Below are positions 9,306 through 18,621 of a DNA stretch of 64,000 bases, one piece after another. The position numbers were made by a program, and so were the translations under genes. This DNA is from Melghirimyces thermohalophilus. Its GTDB lineage: Bacteria; Bacillota; Bacilli; Thermoactinomycetales; DSM-45169. The stretch is taken from positions 124,001-188,000 of the forward strand of contig NZ_FMZA01000004.1 of NCBI RefSeq assembly GCF_900102685.1, read 5' to 3'. The number at the start of each line of letters is the position of its first letter. The stretch's first letter is position 1. The notes under the pieces were generated by a model. That model searched no databases and was not told the DNA's origin. It was given only the letters and a program-made list of their open reading frames with translations.

Positions 9306-10124
9306 TTACAACCATTGATGAAAGGAAAGCCCCGCATTGGAGATGATGTAGTTTACCACAATGGTCGCAAAGGAGAGCAAACTCCACCAAGCGAGGCGTT
9401 GACCGTTCCAGCCCCTGACCACTCGTTGGTAAAGATAAACACCATATGCCACCAGGACGAGGAAGGAGCCGAAGATTTTGGGATCATACCAGAAGCCCCC
9501 TTCCACCTTTTCATGGGCCCAGATCAAGCCTAGTACCAAGGCCAGCATCAACAGAGGTACACCGATCATATTGAGCCGGTAGGCAAACAGTTGAAGCGTT
9601 CCTAAACTAGGTAATCTTCTAAGCGTCCAGTTCCACCTTTTCCGCTTCAACAGGTAATTCCCGATCAGATAAAGTGCCGCGCATACCGTGGATAAGGAAA
9701 ACAGCACATAGGCAAAAAAGGCCATGATGGCATGGATAAATACCAGCTCCGACAGCAACGGCTCCGTCAGTGGTGAACTTTCTGTGGGAGCGATGAACAG
9801 ATGAGAGGCCAAAAAGGCGAAACCCAATAGATTACCGGCAAAAACAATAAAATCCATTCGGTAAAGGCGTTTGATCACCAGTGTGACGGTCACCAGCGCC
9901 CAGGAATAAAAGAGGAGTGAATCGTTACCGGCGAGGGCGGGATATTGATCGAAAACCTTCCATGAGAAAAAAACCGTTTGCAAAATCCAAACGGCCACCA
10001 AAAAGAGAAGCCCCAACCGACGCCCCTGCCGATTGGGTTGCACAAGGTCGGAAAAAACGAATAAAAGGCTCAATGCATACAGGGAAATGATAAAGTCGTA
10101 AAGCAGACGCTCATCACCAAGCAC
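9306..10124 (-). CDS. hemX: HemX / CcsA-type membrane protein
   Basis: Polytopic protein of the cytochrome c assembly CcsA/HemX family; in B. subtilis HemX lowers the level of glutamyl-tRNA reductase. About eight hydrophobic segments are seen, with the tryptophan/histidine-rich part GLIWAHEKVEGGFWYDPKIFGS typical of the family. I choose the GTG at 10122-10124, 6 bases after GGAGGAGG, giving 272 residues; the longer TTG frame would overlap hemA. It lies between hemA and hemC as in B. subtilis. Confidence 0.93.
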   Translation of the reverse strand: MLGDERLLYDFIISLYALSLLFVFSDLVQPNRQGRRLGLLFLVAVWILQTVFFSWKVFDQYPALAGNDSLLFYSWALVTVTLVIKRLYRMDFIVFAGNLLGFAFLASHLFIAPTESSPLTEPLLSELVFIHAIMAFFAYVLFSLSTVCAALYLIGNYLLKRKRWNWTLRRLPSLGTLQLFAYRLNMIGVPLLMLALVLGLIWAHEKVEGGFWYDPKIFGSFLVLVAYGVYLYQRVVRGWNGQRLAWWSLLSFATIVVNYIISNAGLSFHQWL

Positions 10125-10141
10125 AGGGCCTCCTCCTTCCG

Positions 10142-11515
10142 TCAAGAACGGATGGAAACCTCGCCGGCAACCGTCGCCGCATGAAATGACCGGCTGGCAG
10201 TTGCTTTCTTGTCTTCCCTTTTCGCCGTTTCTTCCTGTTCCAGTTCCTGAAGGGTGTCCTCCAGGGCGAAAAGATGGACAAACATCTCCAAAGCTTGATC
10301 CTGCTCCTTCGTCGCCGCTAACTCCTTGATTCGGGTCACGGGATCACGGAGCATCTGGTTGATGATACTCTTGGTATGCTTCCGCAAGACTCGCTTCTCC
10401 CGTTCCGTCAGATCCGGCAATTTCCGCTCGATGCTGTTCATCGTCTCCTGCTGGATATCGGTCGCTTTTTTGCGGAGAGCCGTGATCAACGGAACCACAC
10501 CCAGTGTGTTGATCCACTCGCGGAATTGGCCCACCGCTTCACCGATCATCTGCTCAGCCTTTGTTGCTTCCCGCTGACGCAGATCCCTATTGGCCTCCAC
10601 GATTCCATTGAGGTCATCGATATCATACAGAAACACATTGTCCAAATCGTGAATCTGCGGATCGATATCCCTCGGAACGGCAATATCGATCAAAAACAGC
10701 GGAGTAAGCCGCTTTCCTACCGCCTGTTTCACCTCATCCCGCTGGATGACGGCCTTCGGGGCACCGGTGGAGCTGACCACAATATCGGCCTCACTCAGGG
10801 ATTCCGTCAGGCGGGAGATGGAACGTGCTTCACCACCGAACCGATCGGCCACTTCCTCTGCCTTTTCATAGGTCCGGTTCAGCACGATCACTCGGTCCGC
10901 TCCGGCCTCATGAATATGTTTGGCCGTCAGTTCTCCAGTCTCCCCGGCGCCCAGAAGAAGAACCGTTTTGCCAGAAAAGGTGCTGAACATCTTTTTGCCC
11001 AGTTCCACCGCAGCATAGCTGACGGAAACGGCATGTTGGCCGATCTCTGTTTCCGAATGAATGCGTTTCCCCAGGGTGACCGTTTCTTTAAAGAGACGGT
11101 TAAATATCGTCCCTGTGGTCTTTTGTTCCTGTGCAGCTTGGAAGGCATCCTTTACCTGTCCGAGAATCTGAGTCTCACCCAGCACCATAGAATCCAACCC
11201 GCCGGTCACCCGCATCAGATGACGAACCGCCTCATCCTCTTCTTTCACGTACAAATGGTCGACAAATTCTTCCTTAGACATGTTAAATTCCTGTTCCATA
11301 AATGCCTTGGAGTAATAGCGGCCCGTATGGGGCTGGTCACTCACCACATACAACTCCAATCGGTTGCAGGTGCTGAGGATCACACATTCCATAATGCTCT
11401 TCATATTGGACAGCCGTTGGAGAGAACGGTTCAGGGTTTCAGGAGGGACTGTCATCCGTTCCCGCAGTTCAATTGGTGCCGTTTTATGATTAAATCCTGT
11501 CACAATGATATGCAA
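10142..11515 (-). CDS. hemA: Glutamyl-tRNA reductase
   Basis: First committed enzyme of the C5 heme pathway; reduces glutamyl-tRNA to glutamate-1-semialdehyde with NADPH. The catalytic cysteine is in LSTCNRLELY and the nucleotide-binding motif is LLLGAGETGELTAKHI. The C-terminal dimerisation helix extends to about residue 420 and is followed by a lysine/glutamate-rich tail. I choose the TTG at 11513-11515, which gives MHIIVTGFNHKTAP as in other HemA proteins and has AGGTGA upstream, rather than a GTG three codons earlier. First gene of the operon. Very sure. Confidence 0.98.
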   Translation of the reverse strand: MHIIVTGFNHKTAPIELRERMTVPPETLNRSLQRLSNMKSIMECVILSTCNRLELYVVSDQPHTGRYYSKAFMEQEFNMSKEEFVDHLYVKEEDEAVRHLMRVTGGLDSMVLGETQILGQVKDAFQAAQEQKTTGTIFNRLFKETVTLGKRIHSETEIGQHAVSVSYAAVELGKKMFSTFSGKTVLLLGAGETGELTAKHIHEAGADRVIVLNRTYEKAEEVADRFGGEARSISRLTESLSEADIVVSSTGAPKAVIQRDEVKQAVGKRLTPLFLIDIAVPRDIDPQIHDLDNVFLYDIDDLNGIVEANRDLRQREATKAEQMIGEAVGQFREWINTLGVVPLITALRKKATDIQQETMNSIERKLPDLTEREKRVLRKHTKSIINQMLRDPVTRIKELAATKEQDQALEMFVHLFALEDTLQELEQEETAKREDKKATASRSFHAATVAGEVSIRS

Positions 11516-11622
11516 TCGTCTCACCTCAATCTACCCGGCCTATTCGATGTGCCGGACATCCCCCGTAGACAGGCTGACCCCTTCGGTTCTTATGGAACCA
11601 TAGCTACATTCATTCATCCCCC

Positions 11623-11628
11623 ATTATA
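11623..11628 (-). promoter_or_regulatory. -10 element of the hem operon promoter
   Basis: A perfect TATAAT on the minus strand about 110 bases before hemA. The -35 (TTCAAG or CTTCAA, 16-17 bases upstream) is weak, so an activator or a longer -10 contact may be needed. Confidence 0.5.
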
Positions 11629-11728
11629 GCACAGGCTATTCTTTCTTGAAGGACGATGGTTGTGAACAGATTTTGAAGCGGAGGCATAGGATACATCAGC
11701 CCAATTTGATTTTCGAGGGGGAAGGGGA

Positions 11729-12745
11729 ATGCACCGGATCAAAAGAGTAATGGCCATCTTGTTGATCCTGAGTCTAGCGATGCTGTCAGCGGCCTGCGGT
11801 TCTAACGACCGTTCCGGAAGCGGGCTCGATACGGTACGTGTGATGGAAGTGACCCGCTCTATTTTTTACGCTCCGCAATACGTAGCCATCCATAAAGGCT
11901 TCTTCAAAGAAGAAGGCATTGACATCGACCTTTCCAACGGTTTTGGCGGCGATAAAACGATGACAGCGCTGTTGTCCGGCGATGTGGACATCGTACTTGT
12001 CGGTGCGGAGACCGGCGTCTATGTAACGGCTCGCGGCGCCCAAAACCCGGTAGTAGGTTTTGCCCAGGTAACCCAAAGAGATGGCAGCTTTCTCATTTCG
12101 CGAAAACCGGTGGATGATTTTGAGTGGCAGGATCTTAAAGGAAAACAGCTGCTGGGACAACGCAAAGGCGGCATGCCGGAGATGGTGAGTGAACACGTCC
12201 AGCGAAAAAATGGGTTAACCCCCCACAAAGATGTGAAGATCATCCAAAACGTGGACTACAAAAACTTAGGCGGAGCCTTCCTCTCCGGCACGGGCGATTA
12301 CGCTCAGCTGTTTGAACCCCTCGCCTCCAAAATCGAACAACAAGGCAAAGGCTACGTGGTGGCCTCCTTTGGTGAAGATAGCGGTAAACTGCCTTACACG
12401 GTCTATCTGAGCCGTAAAGGATATATCGACGAAAACCAAGAGTTGTTTGAACGCTTTACGCGTGCCCTCTATAAAGCTCAGATCTGGGTGAGAACTCATT
12501 CCACGGAAGAAATCGCCGATGCGATTCAGCCTTCCTTTCCAGATACCAAACAGGATACTTTGGTCAAGGTGATCAACCGCTTCAAATCCCATGACACTTG
12601 GGCCACCAATCCGGTCATTGACCGGGAGGAGTATGAAAATATGCTTCAAGTGATGAAGGAGGCTGATGAACTGCCCGGTAAGGTTCCCTATGAAAAAGTG
12701 ATCCGTACTGATATCGCCGAAAAGGTGATCCAATCATCCAAATAA
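11729..12745 (+). CDS. NMT1/SsuA-type ABC transporter substrate-binding lipoprotein
   Basis: Extracytoplasmic solute receptor of an ABC importer. It has a lipoprotein signal with lipobox LSAAC (Cys23), then VRVMEVTRSIFYAPQYVAIHKG, which is the entry pattern of the NMT1/THI5/SsuA family that binds sulfonates, nitrate or pyrimidine thiamine precursors. GFFKEEGIDIDL and DIVLVGAETG support this. 338 residues; ATG follows GGGGGAAGGGG. The ligand cannot be read from sequence. It heads a three-gene operon with the ATPase and permease genes that follow, divergent from hemA. Confidence 0.9.
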   Translation: MHRIKRVMAILLILSLAMLSAACGSNDRSGSGLDTVRVMEVTRSIFYAPQYVAIHKGFFKEEGIDIDLSNGFGGDKTMTALLSGDVDIVLVGAETGVYVTARGAQNPVVGFAQVTQRDGSFLISRKPVDDFEWQDLKGKQLLGQRKGGMPEMVSEHVQRKNGLTPHKDVKIIQNVDYKNLGGAFLSGTGDYAQLFEPLASKIEQQGKGYVVASFGEDSGKLPYTVYLSRKGYIDENQELFERFTRALYKAQIWVRTHSTEEIADAIQPSFPDTKQDTLVKVINRFKSHDTWATNPVIDREEYENMLQVMKEADELPGKVPYEKVIRTDIAEKVIQSSK

Positions 12746-12767
12746 CCCCGGGTAGGGGAAGGAAGGG

Positions 12768-13559
12768 GTGACCCTGATGGACACCTATGCCATCGAAGCG
12801 GATAGCGTCACCAAAGTTTATTTGAACCGACAGGATGAAGTGCACGCATTAAAACCAATCTCCTTCCGGATCCATCCGGGAGAATTTGTCAGTCTGGTCG
12901 GCCCCAGCGGGTGTGGGAAAAGCACCGTCTTATCCCTGATGGCGGGTTTGATCCGCCCATCTTCCGGATGTTTACGTATTTTTGGAAAAGAAGTGACAGC
13001 TCCCTCTAATCGGGTCAGTTATATGCTCCAACAGGACTGCTTGTTGGATTGGCGCACAGTGGAAGATAACATCACCCTAGGCCTGGAGTTTAGGGGGAGG
13101 AAAAATCGACAAACTTCCCATGATGCGCGCCAGCTGTTGGAGCTGCTGGGACTTCGACACACGTTGAAGTTGTTTCCGTCTCAGCTTTCCGGAGGGATGC
13201 GACAGCGGGTTGCTCTTGTCCGAACCTTGGCCGTTGAACCAGATCTCCTATTACTGGATGAACCTTTTTCCGCAGTCGATTATCAAACTAAACTTCACTT
13301 GGAAAAATTATTGACTGACGGACTGAAAATAAGAGAGATGACCGCACTACTCGTCACCCACGATTTGGAGGAGGCCTTGTCCCTGTCGGATCGCATACTG
13401 GTGATGGGAGGCCAGCCAGGGGAGATCCGCCGAACGTTGGAGGTGCCTGAAGAGCTGCGATCCGCCGATCCCTTGACCGCCCGTGGGATGCCCTCCTTCC
13501 GCCCGCTGTTCAACGAATTGTGGAAGGAGATGGAGAGTCATGATAAAACCGTTGACTAG
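12768..13559 (+). CDS. ABC transporter ATP-binding protein (SsuB/TauB type)
   Basis: ATPase of the importer. Walker A GPSGCGKST, Q-loop region YMLQQDCLLDWRTVEDN, signature LSGGMRQRVA, Walker B LLLLDEPFSAVD and H-loop LVTHDLEEA are all intact. The DWRTVEDN segment after the Q-loop is typical of SsuB/TauB/NrtD-like ATPases. Up to 263 residues; the first codon is GTG with a nearby ATG four codons in as alternative. It overlaps the permease start by 20 bases, so both are made together. Confidence 0.93.
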   Translation: MTLMDTYAIEADSVTKVYLNRQDEVHALKPISFRIHPGEFVSLVGPSGCGKSTVLSLMAGLIRPSSGCLRIFGKEVTAPSNRVSYMLQQDCLLDWRTVEDNITLGLEFRGRKNRQTSHDARQLLELLGLRHTLKLFPSQLSGGMRQRVALVRTLAVEPDLLLLDEPFSAVDYQTKLHLEKLLTDGLKIREMTALLVTHDLEEALSLSDRILVMGGQPGEIRRTLEVPEELRSADPLTARGMPSFRPLFNELWKEMESHDKTVD

Positions 13560-14373
13560 ATGGCTCACCAGAGGGGCACAGTCGGAGATTCACGCTGACT
13601 ACTTACGGCGTCACCGGTTGAGGGATTGGGGAGTCGGCATCGCCCGGGCGGCCATCCTGATTTTGTTTGTTGCTGGCTGGGAAGTGAGCGCCCGACAAGG
13701 GTGGATTGACCCTTTTCTATTCAGCAGCCCCACCCGAGTCTGGGAGCTATTTCTTGAGATGACCGCCAAAGGAGAGCTATTTCACCATATTGGGATCACT
13801 GTATCCGAGACCGTGCTAGGGTTTATCCTTGGTACTGCAGCAGGAACCGCTTTGGCCACCTTGATCTGGGCCTCTCCTTTCCTCTCAAGGGTGTTAGACC
13901 CCTATCTGGTCATTTTAAACAGCTTGCCTAAAGTAGCCCTCGGCCCATTGTTCATCGTCACTATCGGAGCCGGCTTCGGCTCCATCCTGGCGATGGGGGT
14001 CGCTATTACGGTCATTATCACCACACTGGTCATGTACAACAGTTTCCAGGGAGTAGACCCGGATTATCTGCGACTGGCCCGTGCCTTTGGCGCCAACCGG
14101 TTCCAACTCTTTTCCCGGATTATCTTCCCAGCCAGTATACCGGACTTGATCGCTGCCCTCAAAGTGAATGTGGGCCTCTCCTGGGTCGGAGTGATCGTCG
14201 GCGAATTCCTCGTATCCAAAAACGGGCTGGGCTACCTGATCATCTACGGTTTTCAAGTATTCAACCTCACCTTGGTCATGATGAGTCTGTTGATTGTGGC
14301 TGTCCTCGCTACCTTGATGTACGATATGGTCTCCCGGATGGAAAAACGTCTGCTCCGCCACCGCAACACATAA
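13540..14373 (+). CDS. ABC transporter permease (SsuC/TauC type)
   Basis: Inner-membrane permease of the importer, 277 residues from the ATG at 13540. It has about six hydrophobic segments (first LILFVAGWEVSA) and the EAA-type loop DYLRLARAFGANRFQLF, which contacts the ATPase. A longer frame upstream overlaps the ATPase and lacks a ribosome site. A bidirectional terminator follows. The family fits import of sulfonates, nitrate or a thiamine precursor; which one is unknown. Confidence 0.93.
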   Translation: MIKPLTRWLTRGAQSEIHADYLRRHRLRDWGVGIARAAILILFVAGWEVSARQGWIDPFLFSSPTRVWELFLEMTAKGELFHHIGITVSETVLGFILGTAAGTALATLIWASPFLSRVLDPYLVILNSLPKVALGPLFIVTIGAGFGSILAMGVAITVIITTLVMYNSFQGVDPDYLRLARAFGANRFQLFSRIIFPASIPDLIAALKVNVGLSWVGVIVGEFLVSKNGLGYLIIYGFQVFNLTLVMMSLLIVAVLATLMYDMVSRMEKRLLRHRNT

Positions 14374-14410
14374 AAACAACCGGACGGGAAGGCCCGTCCG
14401 GTTGGGTGTT
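14372..14410. terminator. Bidirectional terminator between permease and response regulator genes
   Basis: Stem CAACCGGACGGG/CCCGTCCGGTTG (14377-14404). On the plus strand it is followed by GGTGTTTT, on the minus strand by TTTTTA, so it can stop both convergent transcripts. Confidence 0.85.
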
Positions 14411-14423
14411 TTAGTAGCCCGAA

Positions 14424-15074
14424 TCAGTCCAACAACACCAATTCGTGTTGAATGGCGTGAATAATCGCTTGGGATCGGCTTTTTACCCGAAGCTTTTTCA
14501 GAATGTTACTGACATGGATTTTGACGGTTTTATCACTGATAAACAATTGCTCCGCAATTTCCTTGTTGGACAACCCCTTCACCATCAGGTTGAGCACATC
14601 CAGCTCCCGCGGCGTGAGTGAATCTTCGCTGCTCCCGCGATCCGTTTTTTTCCCGCCGCTGATATTGTCCAACAGTTTCCGAGCCATGATCGGATGGAGC
14701 GTCGACTCGCCCCGATAAGTAGAGCGGATCGCCTCAATAACATCGCCGGAGGGAGCATCCTTTAACAGATATCCCGTCGCCCCGGCCCGGATCGACTCAT
14801 ACAGGTATTCATCCCGATCAAACATCGTCAACACCAACACGGCGACCTTGGTATTTTTGGACCGGATGCGCCGAATCGCCTCTACTCCGCTCATTCCCGG
14901 CATGTTGATATCCATCAGCACCACATCAGGATTTAGCTCATCAATCATCTGCAAAGCTTCTGCTCCACTGTTCGCCTGCCCGACGACCTCCATGTCCTCC
15001 TCCAGGCTGATGATATTGGACAACCCGTCCCGCAACACCGCATGGTCGTCCACCAAGATTACATTAATGGGCAT
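14424..15074 (-). CDS. NarL/LuxR-family response regulator
   Basis: DNA-binding partner of the histidine kinase encoded just upstream. Receiver domain residues 1-120 with acidic pocket (ILVDDHAV), phospho-aspartate in PDVVLMDINMPG and lysine in GYLLKDAPSG. C-terminal LuxR helix-turn-helix about 150-210 (LTPRELDVLNLMVKGLSNKEIAE). ATG at 15072-15074 lies after GGAGG and overlaps the kinase stop by 11 bases; the frame runs on further upstream without a site. 216 residues, normal length. Target genes are unknown; the neighbouring ABC operon ends convergently and is not an obvious target. Confidence 0.94.
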   Translation of the reverse strand: MPINVILVDDHAVLRDGLSNIISLEEDMEVVGQANSGAEALQMIDELNPDVVLMDINMPGMSGVEAIRRIRSKNTKVAVLVLTMFDRDEYLYESIRAGATGYLLKDAPSGDVIEAIRSTYRGESTLHPIMARKLLDNISGGKKTDRGSSEDSLTPRELDVLNLMVKGLSNKEIAEQLFISDKTVKIHVSNILKKLRVKSRSQAIIHAIQHELVLLD

Positions 15075-16923
15075 GGACAGCCGCCTCCTCCTCTTCTCCA
15101 ATCGGTATGGTCAAAATCACCCGTGTCCCTTTTCCTTCTTCGCTGTCAAATTGCAGGGCCGAGCCCAGTTTCTGGGCCCGTTCACTCATGCCGACAATCC
15201 CATAGCGTTTTTGCGCTTCCGCCTTGTGTACCGCTTTGGCCAGGGAGAAGCCCACTCCGTCATCCTCCACGGTTAAACAGACATGATCACTAGAAAAGGC
15301 CAGTTGGACCCGAACGTTTTCAGCTTTGGCGTGTTTGGCCGCGTTGGACAGCGCTTCATGACAGACCATATAAATCGTTTCTTCAACCTCCGATGTCAGA
15401 GGGAACCGTTCTCCCTTCTGCTCAAAGATCCCATCTGCCCCCGTCTCGTTTTCAAAAGCTTCCACCCGGCGACGCAAGGCCGGGATTAACCCGATTTTAG
15501 CGGCGGGGGAAGGTCGGAGGGCTGTGATGGAATGGCGCACTTCTTTCAAACCGTCACGCAGTTTGAGACGGCTTTCTTCCAGCCATTCCCGCACCTTTTC
15601 CGGTTGAGAATCAAAGATTTTTAATGAAGAATCTACCTTCATCAATACACCGGCAAAAGATTGGGCGATTCCGTCATGGATTTCCCGAGCGAGTCTGTTC
15701 CTTTCTTCAGCCACGACCCGCCGTTCTCTTTCCTCCAGCAGCCTGGCGTTTTTAATCGCCACCACTGATTGGCTAGCCAAGACTTGGAGAAAGGTGAGAT
15801 CTGCATCATCGAAGGCACGCTCTTCCGTCTTACCCAGGGTGATTACACCCAGCACTTCCCCTTCCATGATCAGCGGAACGGATAGGAGCGAACGCAGCTC
15901 TTCAGCTGCTTCTAGATCTCCGTGACAACGCGGATCATCCTTCGTGTTATGTACCATGGCTGGAACGCCATGAGCGGCTACCCAACCGCTGATTCCGTGA
16001 TTCAGGGGAAGGCTTCTCTCTTTTAATTCCACGGGGACGTCCCCCGCTATCACCGCCGGATGCAGGCGGCCGTTTTTCATGAGATGGAAAAAACCGAAGC
16101 TGTATGGAATCACCTTGGACAGCGGAAGCAGCGTCTTTTCCATCACCTTCCGAAGGTCCAGGTTTTTGTTGATATCGCTAGCGAGTAGGAGCAAAATCTT
16201 CAATTTGTGTTCTTTCCTCGCCAGTTTGACGATCACGTGGGACAAAACAGCAAATGCCGCCAAGGGGGCGTAGAAAAACAGAAAGGCCAACGGATCTGTC
16301 TCCCTACCCACATGCAGCATCCCGTAATAAGCGAGGCAATAAATCAGAGATAAGACGGCCCCGCCTGTCTCCAGTTTCCAGTTTGCCAACCAGAGCCTCG
16401 ACCAACGCGGGCGAGCACGCAGATATTCCACACCATCCCGAATCCCTTTGCTAACCAGCTCATAGACGAGAACACATCCCGTGAGAGCGAGAAACGGTAG
16501 GCCAATCCCGCCTTGATTGATCCAAGTGATGCCGATCGTGGCTAAAAATAACTGGACCCCGTACAAGCCGATGATGGTATAACCGGTACGGAATGCGGCC
16601 CGATAAAGGGAATGCTTCTTGCTCCAGGTCACCGTCAGCACAATCACTGTATAGACAACCCCTGCCAATCCCGGTGAAAACATGGAAGAGAGGGTGAACA
16701 GAAAGGGAAAGTGAACCGTTACCCTCCCTTCATGGCCGGGGAAAGGAAAAAACTCCGTAAACATCAGCAGGGCTGACAGCGTGATCAGATGAAGCAGGCT
16801 CCAGCCGGTGCCAGGATCTTTCAGGAGGGTAAAAAGGGATAGAAACCAAGCAAAAAAGACAACAGACCAACGACTCGTCCGTTCCAACCAATTCTGCCAT
16901 TTCATTTTCATCCATACCGCCAT
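15064..16923 (-). CDS. Membrane sensor histidine kinase with GAF domain
   Basis: 619 residues. About seven hydrophobic segments fill residues 1-230 (LFTLL, LITLSALLMF and so on), then a GAF domain about 250-390, a HisKA_3 dimerisation helix with the phospho-acceptor in RNRLAREIHDGIAQS, and a HATPase domain with EALSNAAKHA (N box) and VEDDGVGF (G1). This is the NarX/DegS-like class that pairs with NarL-type regulators. The first ATG has only a weak purine stretch upstream. The signal is unknown. The multi-span N-terminus suggests sensing in or at the membrane. Confidence 0.92.
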   Translation of the reverse strand: MAVWMKMKWQNWLERTSRWSVVFFAWFLSLFTLLKDPGTGWSLLHLITLSALLMFTEFFPFPGHEGRVTVHFPFLFTLSSMFSPGLAGVVYTVIVLTVTWSKKHSLYRAAFRTGYTIIGLYGVQLFLATIGITWINQGGIGLPFLALTGCVLVYELVSKGIRDGVEYLRARPRWSRLWLANWKLETGGAVLSLIYCLAYYGMLHVGRETDPLAFLFFYAPLAAFAVLSHVIVKLARKEHKLKILLLLASDINKNLDLRKVMEKTLLPLSKVIPYSFGFFHLMKNGRLHPAVIAGDVPVELKERSLPLNHGISGWVAAHGVPAMVHNTKDDPRCHGDLEAAEELRSLLSVPLIMEGEVLGVITLGKTEERAFDDADLTFLQVLASQSVVAIKNARLLEERERRVVAEERNRLAREIHDGIAQSFAGVLMKVDSSLKIFDSQPEKVREWLEESRLKLRDGLKEVRHSITALRPSPAAKIGLIPALRRRVEAFENETGADGIFEQKGERFPLTSEVEETIYMVCHEALSNAAKHAKAENVRVQLAFSSDHVCLTVEDDGVGFSLAKAVHKAEAQKRYGIVGMSERAQKLGSALQFDSEEGKGTRVILTIPIGEEEEAAVHAH

Positions 16924-17233
16924 TCTTTTTCAAACTCTTAAAATACTGTTTAGATTATGTAAAGCATTCTCCTTCTTCCTTCCTGCTGGAACGTGAAGCA
17001 GTCCCAACCTCCTTTCCGACAAGTTACCTGTTCCCTTCGGCGACCGCCTGCAGCAGTGACTATAAGCGGCACAAGGTTGCGAGGGAACCTGCGCTCGTCT
17101 TATTTAATCTTAACATAATTTTACCATAGTTATTAAGACAAAGACCATGATGACGGGGGTTTCAATACTTATTTCCGGCTAAATTGTGTTACTATGAAGT
17201 TTAGTCCGATCATTTACATAAGAGGGGATTCGC
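16924..17233. other. Divergent intergenic region with an imperfect long hairpin
   Basis: 310 bases between the kinase and EamA genes with no gene that I can support. The segment GTTCCCTTCGGCGACC near 17030 can pair with GGTTGCGAGGGAAC near 17085, giving a long imperfect stem around ~30 bases of loop. It does not match a riboswitch class I know. The AT-rich part next to the EamA gene (17100-17215) probably holds its promoter. Confidence 0.35.
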
Positions 17234-18169
17234 ATGAACCATCACAGGATCCGGGCAGATGGGGCGCTCCTGATGATCGCCTTTGTTTGGGGAGCCACTT
17301 TTGTTCTCGTCCAGGGTGCGATTGAAATTTTGCCGCCCTTCGCTTTTCTAACCGTCCGATTTGGGTTGGCTGCCCTGCTTTTGTGGCTGTACCTTCTGTG
17401 GCAGAAGGATCATCGGAAAGCTTTTCAGCCCAGGTACTTATCTGCAGGCATATTTCTGGGGCTGTGGTTGTTTGTCGGATTTGCCTTTCAAACCTTTAGC
17501 CTGCTGTATACCACCTCCGGCAAGTCCGGTTTCCTCACGGGTCTTTCAGTCGCCTTGATCCCCGTTTTCAGTTTTTTCATCTCGGGAATTCGACCGGGAA
17601 TCAACGCCTGGATCGGCGTTGGATTGGCCGTCGCCGGTCTATATCTTTTAGCCCTGGCCGATTTTTCCCAGGTGAATCTCGGAGATATATTGGCCACCAT
17701 TTGTGCAGTGGGATTTGCGTTTCAAGTGGCCTACACCGCCAAGTACGCCCCCTGGGCGGAGGCTATGCCCTTGGTGACGGTTCAAGTCACCTTCGTGGCG
17801 GTAGCCAGCCTGATCCTGTCCGTGTTGTTTGAGCCCTGGAGCCGGTTAATGACCACCCAAACTTGGGCACAGCCAGGAGTTTGGGTGGCTGTGTGGGTTA
17901 CCTCCCTATTTGCCACGGTATTGGCTTATGTCGGACAAACCCATTTTCAGCGTTTTACCAGCCCGACACGGGTAGCGCTCATCTTTTCGATGGAACCGGT
18001 CTTCGCGGCATTAACCGACTACTGGTGGCTGGATACCGCCATTACCGGATGGCGTTTGGTGGGATGCGCCTTGATCTTGACCGGAATGATCATTGCCGAA
18101 CTCCCCTCCAAATTTTATCAAAACCAGAGAGAGGGAACCACATGCGAGCAAAAACCTTCGGAATATTAA
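17234..18169 (+). CDS. EamA/DMT-family transporter
   Basis: Drug/metabolite transporter superfamily membrane protein, 311 residues, with ten hydrophobic segments and the two EamA repeats (first LLMIAFVWGATFVLVQGAIE, second from about residue 155). The motif TSGKSGFLTGLSVALIPVF is typical. Substrate not predictable. Good AGAGGGG site before the ATG. The next gene starts inside its 3' end, so the pair is an operon. Confidence 0.92.
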   Translation: MNHHRIRADGALLMIAFVWGATFVLVQGAIEILPPFAFLTVRFGLAALLLWLYLLWQKDHRKAFQPRYLSAGIFLGLWLFVGFAFQTFSLLYTTSGKSGFLTGLSVALIPVFSFFISGIRPGINAWIGVGLAVAGLYLLALADFSQVNLGDILATICAVGFAFQVAYTAKYAPWAEAMPLVTVQVTFVAVASLILSVLFEPWSRLMTTQTWAQPGVWVAVWVTSLFATVLAYVGQTHFQRFTSPTRVALIFSMEPVFAALTDYWWLDTAITGWRLVGCALILTGMIIAELPSKFYQNQREGTTCEQKPSEY

Positions 18170-18621
18170 TCGCCTTGACCGGTGTGCTGTTGCTGCTCCG
18201 GGAGCTGGGTTACTCTTTGACCCAAAACCTGGCCACATGGGAATTCCTACTGATTCTTACCGGTGTTTTTATCATCTTACATGCCATGCGCAAGCCTAAT
18301 CACCCCTATATGATGATCTGGGGGGGAATTGCCGTGGGACTCGGCCTTCACGCCTGGGGACTCAACCACCTGGAATGGTGGCCCAGCCATTGGAGTTTGG
18401 TCCCCGCTATCATCGGGGCCGCCTTCCTGATCTGCGGAGGAATCATCAAAAAAAACCGGAGACACGGCACCATCGGAACCTTGCTCTTGTGTATGGGAAT
18501 CTTCGCATGGCCCGGTATTCACCAGATCCCGGGTATCGGTCCTTTTGCGGTCTGGCTGAACACATACTGGCCGGGTCTTCTAATCATTCTGGGACTGATG
18601 CTGGTTTTCCGAAAGAAATAG
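18142..18621 (+). CDS. Small polytopic membrane protein (LiaI/LiaF-like, DUF5668 type)
   Basis: 159 residues starting at the ATG 18142-18144, after GAGAGAGGGA, overlapping the EamA gene by 28 bases. It has four to five short hydrophobic helices (FGILIALTGVLLLL, FLLILTGVFIIL, WSLVPAIIGAAFLICGGII, YWPGLLIILGLMLVF) separated by short loops. The final WPGLLIILGL block resembles the LiaI/LiaF-type toast-rack-associated membrane domain seen near cell-envelope stress two-component systems. Family placement is moderate; function unknown. A longer frame upstream is a shadow within the EamA gene. Confidence 0.75.
   Translation: MRAKTFGILIALTGVLLLLRELGYSLTQNLATWEFLLILTGVFIILHAMRKPNHPYMMIWGGIAVGLGLHAWGLNHLEWWPSHWSLVPAIIGAAFLICGGIIKKNRRHGTIGTLLLCMGIFAWPGIHQIPGIGPFAVWLNTYWPGLLIILGLMLVFRKK

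Noticed and set aside
10376-11629. Long plus-strand open frame (417 codons) opposite hemA
   Set aside because: It mirrors hemA on the other strand, has no ribosome site or domain, and hemA is unmistakable.
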